Source of the DNA: an uncultured Eubacteriales bacterium
GTDB taxonomy: Bacteria; Bacillota; Clostridia; Tissierellales; Peptoniphilaceae
Length of the DNA: 64,000 bases
Assembly: GCA_900539225.1 (NCBI GenBank)
Contig: UQBO01000004.1
Coordinates: 76,907-140,906 of the forward strand
Direction: 5' to 3'
Part shown: positions 8,979 through 17,182 of the stretch, piece after piece
How the letters are laid out: each line of letters begins with the position of its first letter
Numbering within the stretch: position 1 is the first letter of the stretch
The notes under the pieces: model-generated
Told to the model about the DNA's origin: nothing
Database searches by the model: none
What the model saw: the letters and a program-made list of their open reading frames with translations, nothing else
Translations under genes and position numbers: made by a program

Positions 8979-10226
8979 TTATTCCTCCAAAATTTTGTTT
9001 ATAATATTGTTTAGCTCTTCAGCTTGTGCTTGTCTTGAATATTTTTTTATTAGCTCTTTATCGCCATAATAATTATTCTCGTTCTTATAGTTTTCGTATA
9101 GCCTCATTATAGCGTTTTTAATCTCTATAGTCTCTCCAGGTTCTGCAACAAGGCCAGTCTTTGTCTCTTCTATAAGCTCGCCTGCTGCTCCATGCTTAGG
9201 AACTATAGCCAATATGTTTTTATATGCTCTTAGATACTCAAAAACTTTTCCTGTGTAGAAGTTCTCAGAGCCTTTGCCCTTACCTATTAATAGCAAAAGC
9301 ACATCCGCTTCAAGTAGCTTTCTTATTGACTCTTCATGAGCTAGATAAGATAGATAATTAATTTCTTTTTCAAAATTATATGTTTTTTTATACTCTTCTA
9401 TTTGAGATTCTTTTACATTGCCTGCAATATTTATCCTAATGTCGTTCTTATTGATTTTACCATCATCTACTAGCTCTTTTAAGGCTGATAAAAATTCATG
9501 CAAATTCCTTCTGCCATATAGAGCACCTGTATGAATAAAAGTAAATTTATCGCTTTCTTCTTTAGGATATATGCCTAAAAAGTCTTCTTCGTCGTAACCG
9601 TTCGGTATATATGTCGACTTGCCCTTAAGCTCAGGTAAATCTGCTATAAAGTTATCGAGCATAAATCTAGTATTTGTAATAAAGTAATCGCACTTAGAAT
9701 TTATTCCAAGCTCAGTCTTTTTAGATGCTTTCATCTTCATTCTTGATGAAAAACTATCTAGATGGAAGGGATTATTCGTCCATTCATCTCTATAGTCAAC
9801 TATCCACTTCATCTTCGGAAATTTTTCTTTTAAGTATAAGCCAAATAGATGAGCCGAATATGGGTAACTTGTAGTATATATAACATCTGGATTGAATTCT
9901 AGAGCTATCTTTTCTATTTCTTTTTTGTTAAATTTATACCAAAAAACTTCTGCATCAGGAAGAGCAAAGAACTTTGCATAGACTTTTTTAAATAGACCGC
10001 TGTTATTAATATCATGGGCCTTAAGTCTAATAACTTTGACATTTTCTGGAACGTCTTTTAGTAAGCTATCGTCTTTTAAATCCTTACTAGCGTCTTTCGA
10101 CACAACTAAAACTTCATTGCCAAGCCTTGATAGGTATTTTACAAACTTTAAACTTCTTTGCACGCCACTTCCACCTATTGGCGGGAATTGATTTGCAATA
10201 AATAATATCCTACTCAAGTTCGCCAC
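8979..10226 (-). CDS. Glycosyltransferase family 4 protein
   Basis: A 415-residue GT-B glycosyltransferase: an N-terminal LFIANQFPPIGGSGVQRSLKFVKYL glycine-rich acceptor region (quoted in part: ANQFPPIGGSGVQR), PNGYDEEDF, FIHTGALYGRRNL, and a C-terminal EYLRAYKNILAIVPKHG stretch in place of the usual EAxAxG. It is likely to add a sugar to the wall polysaccharide on the cytoplasmic side of the membrane. The start codon is GTG at 10226, overlapping the dehydrogenase stop by 17 bases; a TTG five codons further in is possible. The nucleotide sugar used cannot be told from sequence. Confidence 0.88.
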   Translation of the reverse strand: MANLSRILFIANQFPPIGGSGVQRSLKFVKYLSRLGNEVLVVSKDASKDLKDDSLLKDVPENVKVIRLKAHDINNSGLFKKVYAKFFALPDAEVFWYKFNKKEIEKIALEFNPDVIYTTSYPYSAHLFGLYLKEKFPKMKWIVDYRDEWTNNPFHLDSFSSRMKMKASKKTELGINSKCDYFITNTRFMLDNFIADLPELKGKSTYIPNGYDEEDFLGIYPKEESDKFTFIHTGALYGRRNLHEFLSALKELVDDGKINKNDIRINIAGNVKESQIEEYKKTYNFEKEINYLSYLAHEESIRKLLEADVLLLLIGKGKGSENFYTGKVFEYLRAYKNILAIVPKHGAAGELIEETKTGLVAEPGETIEIKNAIMRLYENYKNENNYYGDKELIKKYSRQAQAEELNNIINKILEE

Positions 10227-11478
10227 TACCTAATAAATAATAATTAAAGCCTAAAGCTTCTACTTTTTCTCTATCAATATAATTTCTTGTGTCAAAAATA
10301 TTCTTTTTATTCATAATTTTACCTATTTCTTTGTAGTCAAGGAAACAGAACTGTCCATGATTTACTCCTAAAACCAATAAATCTGCGCCTGTAACTACTG
10401 GACGTATATCATCATAAAGTTCATTAAATTCAAGAATTTGATCATTCTTAAATGGATCGTAAACTGCTACATTGTAATCATCTTTCAATAAAGCAATAAG
10501 ATGAGTTATTGGGCTTTCTCTAAAGTCATCTATATTTGGCTTAAATGAAGATCCAAGTATAGCTATCTTAGAGCCTTTTTCTACAATCTTCTTTATCTTG
10601 TCAGCAGTGAACTTAGGCATAGAGTCATTTATATCTCTAGCTTGGTGAATTAACTTAGAATTTTCCTTATCTGCTGTTACTAAGAACCATGGGTCTACGG
10701 ATATGCAGTGTCCGCCAACGCCTGGTCCTGGTGTATGAACATTTACTCTTGGGTGTTTGTTAGCTAATTCAATCAGTTCCCATACATTAACGCCAAGTGT
10801 GTCACAAATCTTAAGCATTTCATTTGCAAGAGCTATGTTGACGTCTCTAAATGTGTTTTCTAATAGCTTACATACTTCAGCTGTTGTTGCGTCTGTTGTA
10901 AATACTTCTGCATCAACAAAAGTCTTATACACATCTCTAACTATTTCGGCAGATTTTGCATCCACTCCGCCTACTACTCTATGATTATTCTTTAGCTCAT
11001 ATAAAATATTTCCCGGAATAACTCTTTCAGGACTGTGAGCTAAATATATGTCTTCTGAAACTTTTAAGCCAGACTTTTCAAGTATAGGCTTAACAACATC
11101 TTCAGTTGTGCGTGGTGGCGATGTTGATTCAAGAACAACGGTATCACCTTTTTTAATAACTTTTAATATGTCGTGACAAGCATCCTTAATGTACTTAAAG
11201 TCGCAGCTCTTGTCATCATTAAATGGTGTTCCAACGCATATTATATACATATCAGCTTCATGAATCCTATCTGCAACTTCTATCCTTCCTTCTTTAAGAG
11301 CTTTGTCTAGAACTTCTTTAAGTCCTGGCTCATCTATCTCTAAAGTTCCATTCTTAATCTTTTTGATTTTTTCCTTAACTGGATCATATCCAAAAACCTT
11401 GAAATGATCACTTAGTATTGTGGCTGTTGGTAAGCCAATATATCCTAATCCTAATACGGAAATGCTTTTAATACTCAT
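10210..11478 (-). CDS. wecC: Nucleotide-sugar dehydrogenase, likely UDP-N-acetyl-D-mannosaminuronate dehydrogenase
   Basis: A 422-residue enzyme of the UDP-Glc/GDP-Man dehydrogenase family. It has the NAD-binding VLGLGYIGLPTA at the N-terminus, the VVLESTSPPRTTE and LAHSPERVIPG stretches, and the catalytic cysteine in GVGGHCISVDPW (about residue 258). A UDP-binding C-terminal domain follows with ILGSSFKPNIDDFRESP. The sequence pattern is closer to the WecC (UDP-ManNAc to UDP-ManNAcA) branch than to UDP-glucose dehydrogenase. This fits with TagA/WecG in the same operon. No UDP-GlcNAc 2-epimerase is seen here, so ManNAc must come from elsewhere. It has an AGGAGG site and lies 31 bases after mazF. 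Confidence 0.88.
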   Translation of the reverse strand: MSIKSISVLGLGYIGLPTATILSDHFKVFGYDPVKEKIKKIKNGTLEIDEPGLKEVLDKALKEGRIEVADRIHEADMYIICVGTPFNDDKSCDFKYIKDACHDILKVIKKGDTVVLESTSPPRTTEDVVKPILEKSGLKVSEDIYLAHSPERVIPGNILYELKNNHRVVGGVDAKSAEIVRDVYKTFVDAEVFTTDATTAEVCKLLENTFRDVNIALANEMLKICDTLGVNVWELIELANKHPRVNVHTPGPGVGGHCISVDPWFLVTADKENSKLIHQARDINDSMPKFTADKIKKIVEKGSKIAILGSSFKPNIDDFRESPITHLIALLKDDYNVAVYDPFKNDQILEFNELYDDIRPVVTGADLLVLGVNHGQFCFLDYKEIGKIMNKKNIFDTRNYIDREKVEALGFNYYLLGSGELE

Positions 11479-11509
11479 TATTTCCTCCTAAATTTTGTAT
11501 ATGTAAAAA

Positions 11510-11854
11510 TTATTTAGTCAATGCTAAACTTATCTTTAGTCCCTCGTCAACCTTGGCCATAAGCTTTTCAGTTACGCTGCCTATCTTTTCTCTTAATCTT
11601 TTCTTATCAATAGTTCTGATCTGTTCAAGCAAAATTACACTATCCTTAGGCAAGCCAAATTCCGGTCCATCTATCTCTATATGGGTCGGTAGTTTAGATT
11701 TATTCAGTTGACTTGTAATTGCCGCAACAATGATGGTCGGTGAATACTTGTTGCCAACATCGTTCTGCACGACAATAACTGGCCTCACACCGCCTTGTTC
11801 AGAGCCTATGACAGGTGATAAATCTGCATATATAATATCACCTCTTTTAATCAT
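11510..11854 (-). CDS. MazF/NdoA-type endoribonuclease toxin homologue
   Basis: The 114-residue protein is a close match to the EndoA/MazF family: KRGDIIYADLSPVIGSEQGG at the start, with the catalytic arginine in GGVRPV (Arg24) and the catalytic threonine in AITSQ (Thr47). It continues with PKDSVILLEQIRTIDK. MazF enzymes cut mRNA at short sequences and are held inactive by an antitoxin usually encoded just upstream. Here the 82-base gap to alr holds a consensus promoter but no antitoxin gene. It is therefore an orphan in the window and is the first gene of the wall-polysaccharide transcription unit. The alr-mazF neighbourhood is as in Bacillus. Confidence 0.92.
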   Translation of the reverse strand: MIKRGDIIYADLSPVIGSEQGGVRPVIVVQNDVGNKYSPTIIVAAITSQLNKSKLPTHIEIDGPEFGLPKDSVILLEQIRTIDKKRLREKIGSVTEKLMAKVDEGLKISLALTK

Positions 11855-11889
11855 ATTCTCACATCCTTTCTGATAAGTAAGACAATTAT

Positions 11890-11918
11890 ATTATAAGTTA
11901 AAATCGCTTATAAGTCAA
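11890..11918 (-). promoter_or_regulatory. Consensus promoter for mazF and the wall-polysaccharide operon
   Basis: On the minus strand TTGACT (11918-11913) and TATAAT (11895-11890) are exactly 17 bases apart, just after the alr stop. No terminator is visible after mazF, so transcription probably runs on through wecC to tkt. Confidence 0.8.
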
Positions 11919-11936
11919 TAACTTTACGGGTTTAAG

Positions 11937-13112
11937 CTATATATCTTTATAGTTGTGAGAGCTTATTTCTTCTCCGTCGTAAAAATACTTTCTAGAAATT
12001 CTATCCTTCATATCAGTTAGAACTTCGTAGTTAATAGTGCCCTCAATCTTAGCAAGGTCATCGTAAGTCATAGCCTTATTAGTGCCATCACCTATTATGG
12101 TTACTACATCAGCAATCTTAGCATCAGTCCCTGTAGCATCAATCATAAATTGATCCATACAAATGTTTCCGATGTTATTCAATAGCTTATCCTTATAAAG
12201 AACTTTTAGTTTGTTTTGCAAAAGTCTTCTCACTCCATCTGCATAACCTATAGGTATTGTGGCAACCTTAGTCTTTTTATCAGCTATAAAAGAAAAAGTA
12301 TAGCTAACGCCCTCGCCTGCTTCTATCTCTTTGACATTTGATATACAAGCTTTTAATTGCATCAATTTCTTTAGAGGTAAATTTTCTTTTATAACCTCAT
12401 CTGATGGATAGTAGCCATACAGTATGATGCCTGCTCTAACATAATCAAGGTTTAAATCCTTTAGATCCATGATTGATGCTGAGTTAGAAACGTGTTTTAT
12501 CCTTATCTTAAGTCCAGCTTCTTCGAGCATGGCCACTGTTTTTTGATAATTGTCATATTGCTTATGAGTTAATGTTTTATCTTTGATATCAGCATTAGCA
12601 AAGTGAGTAAATATGCCTTCTATGTCAATATTGTCAAGCTTTGATATCTTTAAAATTTCTTCCACAGACTTTGCTCTATGAACTTCATCAGCTTGAAAAC
12701 CAATTCTTGACATCCCTGTATCTAAAGCGATATGTATCTTTGCTAATTTATTTTGTTTTTTGGCCTCATCACTAAGTTTTTTAGCTTTTTCATAAGTAAA
12801 AATGGCGCTTGTTAAATTGTTTTCTACTACTTCTTCTAAATAATTATCCTCTAAGTAATTAAGCATAAGTATATCCTCTTCAATACCTGCTTTTCTAAGC
12901 TCCATTGCCTCGCTCGCAACAGATACTACAAATCTATCAATGCCTAAGCCTTCCGTAAACTTCGCAAGCGCTACAGCTCCATGGCCATATGCATCAGCCT
13001 TAATAACTGGCATGATCTTCGTTTGAGGACTTATAGCCTTTTTAATAGAATTAATATTGTATTCAAGATTGTTTAAATTGATTTCAAGCCAAGCGGCTCT
13101 ATTGCCCTTCAT
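11937..13112 (-). CDS. alr: Alanine racemase
   Basis: A 391-residue fold-type III PLP enzyme converting L- to D-alanine for peptidoglycan. The PLP lysine is Lys38 in VIKADAYGHG. DTGMSRIGF, HVSNSASI and the catalytic tyrosine region GEGVSYTF are present, and the C-terminal domain has NIGNICMDQFMID. It starts directly after the AcpS-NnrD fusion gene with no gap, and is the last gene of the pyrimidine-led transcription unit. The length is normal. Confidence 0.96.
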   Translation of the reverse strand: MKGNRAAWLEINLNNLEYNINSIKKAISPQTKIMPVIKADAYGHGAVALAKFTEGLGIDRFVVSVASEAMELRKAGIEEDILMLNYLEDNYLEEVVENNLTSAIFTYEKAKKLSDEAKKQNKLAKIHIALDTGMSRIGFQADEVHRAKSVEEILKISKLDNIDIEGIFTHFANADIKDKTLTHKQYDNYQKTVAMLEEAGLKIRIKHVSNSASIMDLKDLNLDYVRAGIILYGYYPSDEVIKENLPLKKLMQLKACISNVKEIEAGEGVSYTFSFIADKKTKVATIPIGYADGVRRLLQNKLKVLYKDKLLNNIGNICMDQFMIDATGTDAKIADVVTIIGDGTNKAMTYDDLAKIEGTINYEVLTDMKDRISRKYFYDGEEISSHNYKDI

Positions 13113-14255
13113 TTATTTTACCTCCATCATCTTAATAGCTTTCGGTATAAACTCAATGATATCGCTTGCTATTAATGAACATTCTGTGTATTTTTCTTTT
13201 GCAAGATCCCCTGCTAGACCATGCAAATATACCCCGTACTTCGATGCATCGAAAGCCTTAAATCCTTGAACAAGTAGTGAGGCTATAATTCCAGCGAGTA
13301 CATCACCAGAGCCTGCTGTCGCCATACCAGGGTTTCCTGTATGATTTATGTATTCATTGTCTTTATCCATAACTATAGTGTTGTGGCCCTTTAAAACTAC
13401 TACTACTTCAAACTTATCGCTAGCAAGCCTAGCATATTTTTTAGGCTTTTCTATAATTTTTTCTATCTCCACATCTAAAAGCCTAGCTAGTTCAGCAAAA
13501 TGCGGTGTAATTATGGCTCTATATCCTAGTTTATCTCCATATTTTTTCAAATAATGAAGGCCATCTGCATCTATCACAAGTTTTTTATTTGAAGCGACTA
13601 TGTCTTTGTAAATTTTATCCCTGTTCTCAAAGAATGACCACGCTGGTCCAAAAAGCACTGCATCCATATCTTTTAAATCATATTTATCATTGCATCTGAT
13701 TATAGTTTCAGACAGCTTCACGCTGAGTATATCCTGTATATCCTTGTCAATGTACAAATAAGATAAGCCGCATCCCGTCCTCATTGCAGCAAGTGACGCA
13801 AAGTAAGGCGCCCCAGTCATTGAGAGAGATCCAGCAAATATGGCAAGCTTACCATAGTCGCCCTTATGAGTAAAGTCATCTCTTTTCTTAAACACTTTAA
13901 ATTCATCAGCAATACTTATTTTGCTAGAGTATTCTTCAGTAGTAGCAACGCTTATTGCGTAGTCGCCATCATGCGAGATTGAGACAAAAAAATTTATACC
14001 ATTCACATAAGCAAATGGTACATCATTTTTTCTCTCTATAGAGATGTCTTTATATTGTAATCCAGCTAAATTGCCATTTAAAGCCTTAATAATAGCTTCT
14101 TTAGCAGCAAAAATTCCAGCACAAGTTTCATCAGCCTTAGCTGATGATTCTATATAGCTTATCTCCGCATCACTAAAGAAGCGATTCAAAAACTTTTCAT
14201 TTTCCATTAATTTTCTAATTCTAGATATTTCAAGTATATCTACACCTATACTCAT
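13113..14255 (-). CDS. Fusion of holo-ACP synthase (AcpS) and ADP-dependent NAD(P)H-hydrate dehydratase (NnrD)
   Basis: Residues 1 to about 112 are a complete AcpS: MSIGVDILEISRIRKL, FAAKEAIIKALNG and NGINFFVSISHDGDYAISVA, which attach 4'-phosphopantetheine to acyl carrier protein. From about residue 113 to 380 it is the YjeF C-terminal kinase-like fold of NnrD: GKLAIFAGSLSMTGAPYFA, VIDADGLHYL, VVLKGHNTIV, and the nucleotide-binding NPGMATAGSGDVLAG (about residue 312-326). NnrD repairs hydrated NAD(P)H. The N-terminal epimerase domain usual in bifunctional Nnr proteins is absent, its place taken by AcpS. The two genes are often neighbours; the fusion is continuous with no internal stop. It overlaps pyrD by one base. 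Confidence 0.9.
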   Translation of the reverse strand: MSIGVDILEISRIRKLMENEKFLNRFFSDAEISYIESSAKADETCAGIFAAKEAIIKALNGNLAGLQYKDISIERKNDVPFAYVNGINFFVSISHDGDYAISVATTEEYSSKISIADEFKVFKKRDDFTHKGDYGKLAIFAGSLSMTGAPYFASLAAMRTGCGLSYLYIDKDIQDILSVKLSETIIRCNDKYDLKDMDAVLFGPAWSFFENRDKIYKDIVASNKKLVIDADGLHYLKKYGDKLGYRAIITPHFAELARLLDVEIEKIIEKPKKYARLASDKFEVVVVLKGHNTIVMDKDNEYINHTGNPGMATAGSGDVLAGIIASLLVQGFKAFDASKYGVYLHGLAGDLAKEKYTECSLIASDIIEFIPKAIKMMEVK

Positions 14256-15157
14256 TAAATTATTCCTCTAATCTCTTCAAAACTTTCTATCTTATTATCT
14301 TTCATGTATTTTTCTAAGTCTTCAGCAATATTAGCCATTATCATAGGCTCTGTAAAGTTCATAGTGCCAACTTGTACAGCACTTGCACCAGCCATGATAA
14401 ATTCGATTACGTCTCTATAGTTTTGTATGCCGCCCATGCCTATAACAGGTATATTAACTGCCTTTGACACTTCATAAGTCATTCTCAAGGCTATAGGTTT
14501 GATGGCTGGACCTGATAGACCTGCAGTTTTGTTATTAAAAACAGTTTTGCGTCTGTCTATGTCTATAGCCATGGCGTTAAATGTGTTAACAAGACTTAGC
14601 GCATCTGCTCCGACTTCTTCACATACCTTTGCCATTTCCACTATGTCATTAGCATTTGGTGATAGCTTAACTATAAGCGGTTTGTCTGTTACATCTCTTA
14701 CTTTTTTAACAACATCTTTAGCAACGCAAGTCTTGATACCAAAGGCCATGCCGCCGCTTTTAACGTTTGGGCATGAAATATTAAGCTCTATCATTTGAGC
14801 TTCTGTTTTTGATATTAATCTAACTGCTTCTAAATAATCTTCTATGTTATTGCCACCAATATTTACAAGTGTTATAAGGTCCTTTGATAGTAAAAAGTCT
14901 AGTTCATTATCGATAAAAGCCTGAATGCCAGGGTTTTCAAGGCCTATAGAATTCATTAAACCACTAGGTGTTTCGAATAATCTTATGCCTTCATTACCGG
15001 CTTTTGGCTTAAGTGTAAGGCCCTTAGTTGAGACGCCACCTATCTTTGAGATGTCATAATACTCATCATATTCTTTACCAAAGCCATAGGTGCCGCTCGC
15101 CGCAATAAGTGGGTTTTTAAATTCAATATCAGCTATCTTTACTCTTAAATCAGTCAA
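14255..15157 (-). CDS. pyrD: Dihydroorotate dehydrogenase B, catalytic subunit
   Basis: A 300-residue FMN TIM-barrel enzyme oxidising dihydroorotate to orotate. Features include NPLIAASGTYGFG, the class 1B active-site cysteine in LNISCPNVKSGG, LIVKLSPN, and the FMN phosphate site VIGMGGIQNYRDVIEFIMAGASAVQVGT (part: GMGGIQNYRD). It works with PyrK, encoded immediately upstream, which passes electrons to NAD. The start is TTG at 15157, behind a GGAGGAGGTG site; it overlaps the pyrK stop by 8 bases. Confidence 0.95.
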   Translation of the reverse strand: MTDLRVKIADIEFKNPLIAASGTYGFGKEYDEYYDISKIGGVSTKGLTLKPKAGNEGIRLFETPSGLMNSIGLENPGIQAFIDNELDFLLSKDLITLVNIGGNNIEDYLEAVRLISKTEAQMIELNISCPNVKSGGMAFGIKTCVAKDVVKKVRDVTDKPLIVKLSPNANDIVEMAKVCEEVGADALSLVNTFNAMAIDIDRRKTVFNNKTAGLSGPAIKPIALRMTYEVSKAVNIPVIGMGGIQNYRDVIEFIMAGASAVQVGTMNFTEPMIMANIAEDLEKYMKDNKIESFEEIRGII

Positions 15158-15899
15158 TTAAAAACACACCTCCTCCAAATATTGGTCCGTCCTTACATAC
15201 ACGTCTCATGCCAACCTTAGTCTTTATGCTGCAGCCCCTGCATGTGCCTACGCCGCAAGCCATCCTTGATTCCATGCTTACTAGAACTTTATTTCTATTA
15301 TGTGCCTTTAATAAAAGGGCTTTCATCATTGGGAATGGTCCGCAAGTGTATATCTTATCGTATTTCTCCGATTCTAAAATATCTATGATATATCCTTTAT
15401 AGCCGACTTTGCCACTTTCTGTTGAAATATAAGTATTGTCAACATATTCTTCAAAATCTTCGATTAAGTATGGATTATCTCTAAAACCTGCATAATAATC
15501 TATATTCTTAGTGATATCTTGTATGGATCTAGCAAGGTACTTAAGAGGCGCTATACCAACTGAGCCGCCAACTAAAGCCACTTTTTCGTCTTTACTAGGT
15601 AGTGGAAACTTATTTCCTAGTGGTCCAAGTAGATATAATTTATCGCCTTTTTTAAGCTTCATCATTATATCTGTTCCTCTACCAACATTTGCCAGTAAAA
15701 GATAGATATTGCCCTCCTCATCTATATCATAGATGCTTATAGGCCTAGCTAGAAGAGGGTCTGTTCCTTGCCACGATTTAATCATATAAAATTGGCCAGG
15801 TGCACCTTCGAATGGTCCACTTACTTTTAAAACGTAGATATTATCAATAATGTGATTGTTTTCTAATATCGTACCCTCTTTGTATGCATTTCTAGCCAC
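15150..15899 (-). CDS. pyrK: Dihydroorotate dehydrogenase B, electron-transfer subunit
   Basis: A 249-residue ferredoxin-reductase-like subunit carrying FAD and a [2Fe-2S] cluster. The FAD site is ARPISIYD, the NAD site GGSVGIAPLKYLA, and the cluster ligands are in CGVGTCRGCSIKTKVGMRRVC near the C-terminus. It links PyrD to NAD. The start codon is GTG at 15899, overlapping the pyrF stop by 8 bases, so pyrF, pyrK and pyrD are translationally coupled. Confidence 0.95.
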   Translation of the reverse strand: MARNAYKEGTILENNHIIDNIYVLKVSGPFEGAPGQFYMIKSWQGTDPLLARPISIYDIDEEGNIYLLLANVGRGTDIMMKLKKGDKLYLLGPLGNKFPLPSKDEKVALVGGSVGIAPLKYLARSIQDITKNIDYYAGFRDNPYLIEDFEEYVDNTYISTESGKVGYKGYIIDILESEKYDKIYTCGPFPMMKALLLKAHNRNKVLVSMESRMACGVGTCRGCSIKTKVGMRRVCKDGPIFGGGVFLID

Positions 15900-16758
15900 A
15901 GATATCCTCCTTCATTCTAATAACAGCTTCTCTAATGTATTGTAAATAATTTTCAGACTTATAATCAGTGTCGTCCATGTGCTTCATATGGCTTGTTATT
16001 ATACCTCTTGATGAGTTAACGATGCCGCCATTAAGCTCTGTAAGCAATTTTCTTACAGTTGAAGCTTTTCCGCCTTGAGCACCATAGCCAGGAACTAAGA
16101 AGAATTCTCTAGGAAATCTCTTTCTTATCTCGTCTTGTTCGCCACTGTCCATGATGTTGTCACCAACAACGAAGCCAAGTGATGAGTAGCCATAGTCACC
16201 AATGTATTTATCTGCAATCTTACTTAGATTGTCTCCAATTATATTATACAATGTTTCGCCATTACTTTCAAGGTATTCTATGTCTAAAGCACCAGGATTT
16301 GAAGTTCTTAATAGCACAAATATTCCTTTTTCTCCGCTTTCCAAATAAGGCAAATAAGGTTTTATGCTGTCATAGCCCATAAATGGTGAAAGTGTTATGA
16401 AGTCAGCTTCAAAATCTCCCTCAAAATGTGCTTTTGCATACATTTCAGCTGTTTTAGCTATATCAGACCTTTTAATATCGCCTATGCTTAGCTTATTTTT
16501 ACCTCTAAGGTATTCTAAAGTCTTTTTGTATGCTAGTAGTCCTTCTACGCCTAAAGCTTCGTAGTAAGCAATTTGAAGCTTATATACAGCTACCAAATCA
16601 TAGCTTGCATCGATTATGTCCTTGTTGAATTTAAAAACTCTATCTGCGATGCTTTCAATACTATTTAAATGCTCTGGAATATAGGACAAATCTGTGTCTA
16701 AACCGACACAGATTGGACCAAATTTTTGAACTTCTTCAAATAATCTATCTATAATCAT
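15892..16758 (-). CDS. pyrF: Orotidine-5'-phosphate decarboxylase
   Basis: A 288-residue enzyme of the longer (type 2) PyrF family, making UMP from OMP. The N-terminus has CVGLDTDLSYIPEHL, the catalytic lysine/aspartate array is in SIGDIKRSDIAKTAEMYA, and VVGDN and FLVPGYGAQGG follow. ATG at 16758 was chosen because it sits behind GGGG at the pyrI stop (one base gap); an upstream in-frame ATG at 16791 would overlap pyrI and lacks a ribosome site. Confidence 0.94.
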   Translation of the reverse strand: MIIDRLFEEVQKFGPICVGLDTDLSYIPEHLNSIESIADRVFKFNKDIIDASYDLVAVYKLQIAYYEALGVEGLLAYKKTLEYLRGKNKLSIGDIKRSDIAKTAEMYAKAHFEGDFEADFITLSPFMGYDSIKPYLPYLESGEKGIFVLLRTSNPGALDIEYLESNGETLYNIIGDNLSKIADKYIGDYGYSSLGFVVGDNIMDSGEQDEIRKRFPREFFLVPGYGAQGGKASTVRKLLTELNGGIVNSSRGIITSHMKHMDDTDYKSENYLQYIREAVIRMKEDICG

Positions 16759-16759
16759 A

Positions 16760-17182
16760 TTATTCCCCGTAAACATGATCACAATAAGCACATTTGTACT
16801 TGCCTTTTTCTTTATCCACTAAGATAAACTTATGAGGAATATTTCTTTCAACAGATGTTATACAGCGAGGATTCTTGCATTTTATAACGCCTTCTACAAC
16901 TTCTGGAAGAGTAAGATTTATCTTTCTTTCAATCTTTTCATCTTTTATAACGTTTACTGTGATATTAGGATCGATAAAACCTAGCGCAGATAAATCTAAG
17001 TCTATTTCATTTTCAATCTTAATCATGTCTTTGCTGCCCATCTTTTCACTGTGTGCGTTCATGATTAATGCTACAGTGTAGTCAGCTTCTCTAAGATTTA
17101 GATATTCAAATATTTGTATACCATGTCCAGCTTGTATATGGTCTATAACTATACCTTTTGAAATACTATTTATACTTAACAT
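16760..17182 (-). CDS. pyrI: Aspartate carbamoyltransferase regulatory subunit
   Basis: 140 residues with an N-terminal nucleotide-binding domain (KGIVIDHIQAGHGIQIFEYL) and a C-terminal zinc domain with CKNPRC and KCAYC, the four cysteines that bind zinc and contact PyrB. In known PyrBI enzymes CTP inhibits and ATP activates through this subunit. It starts inside the pyrB stop (TAATG overlap). This gives feedback control in an operon that shows no PyrR-type attenuator. Confidence 0.95.
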   Translation of the reverse strand: MLSINSISKGIVIDHIQAGHGIQIFEYLNLREADYTVALIMNAHSEKMGSKDMIKIENEIDLDLSALGFIDPNITVNVIKDEKIERKINLTLPEVVEGVIKCKNPRCITSVERNIPHKFILVDKEKGKYKCAYCDHVYGE

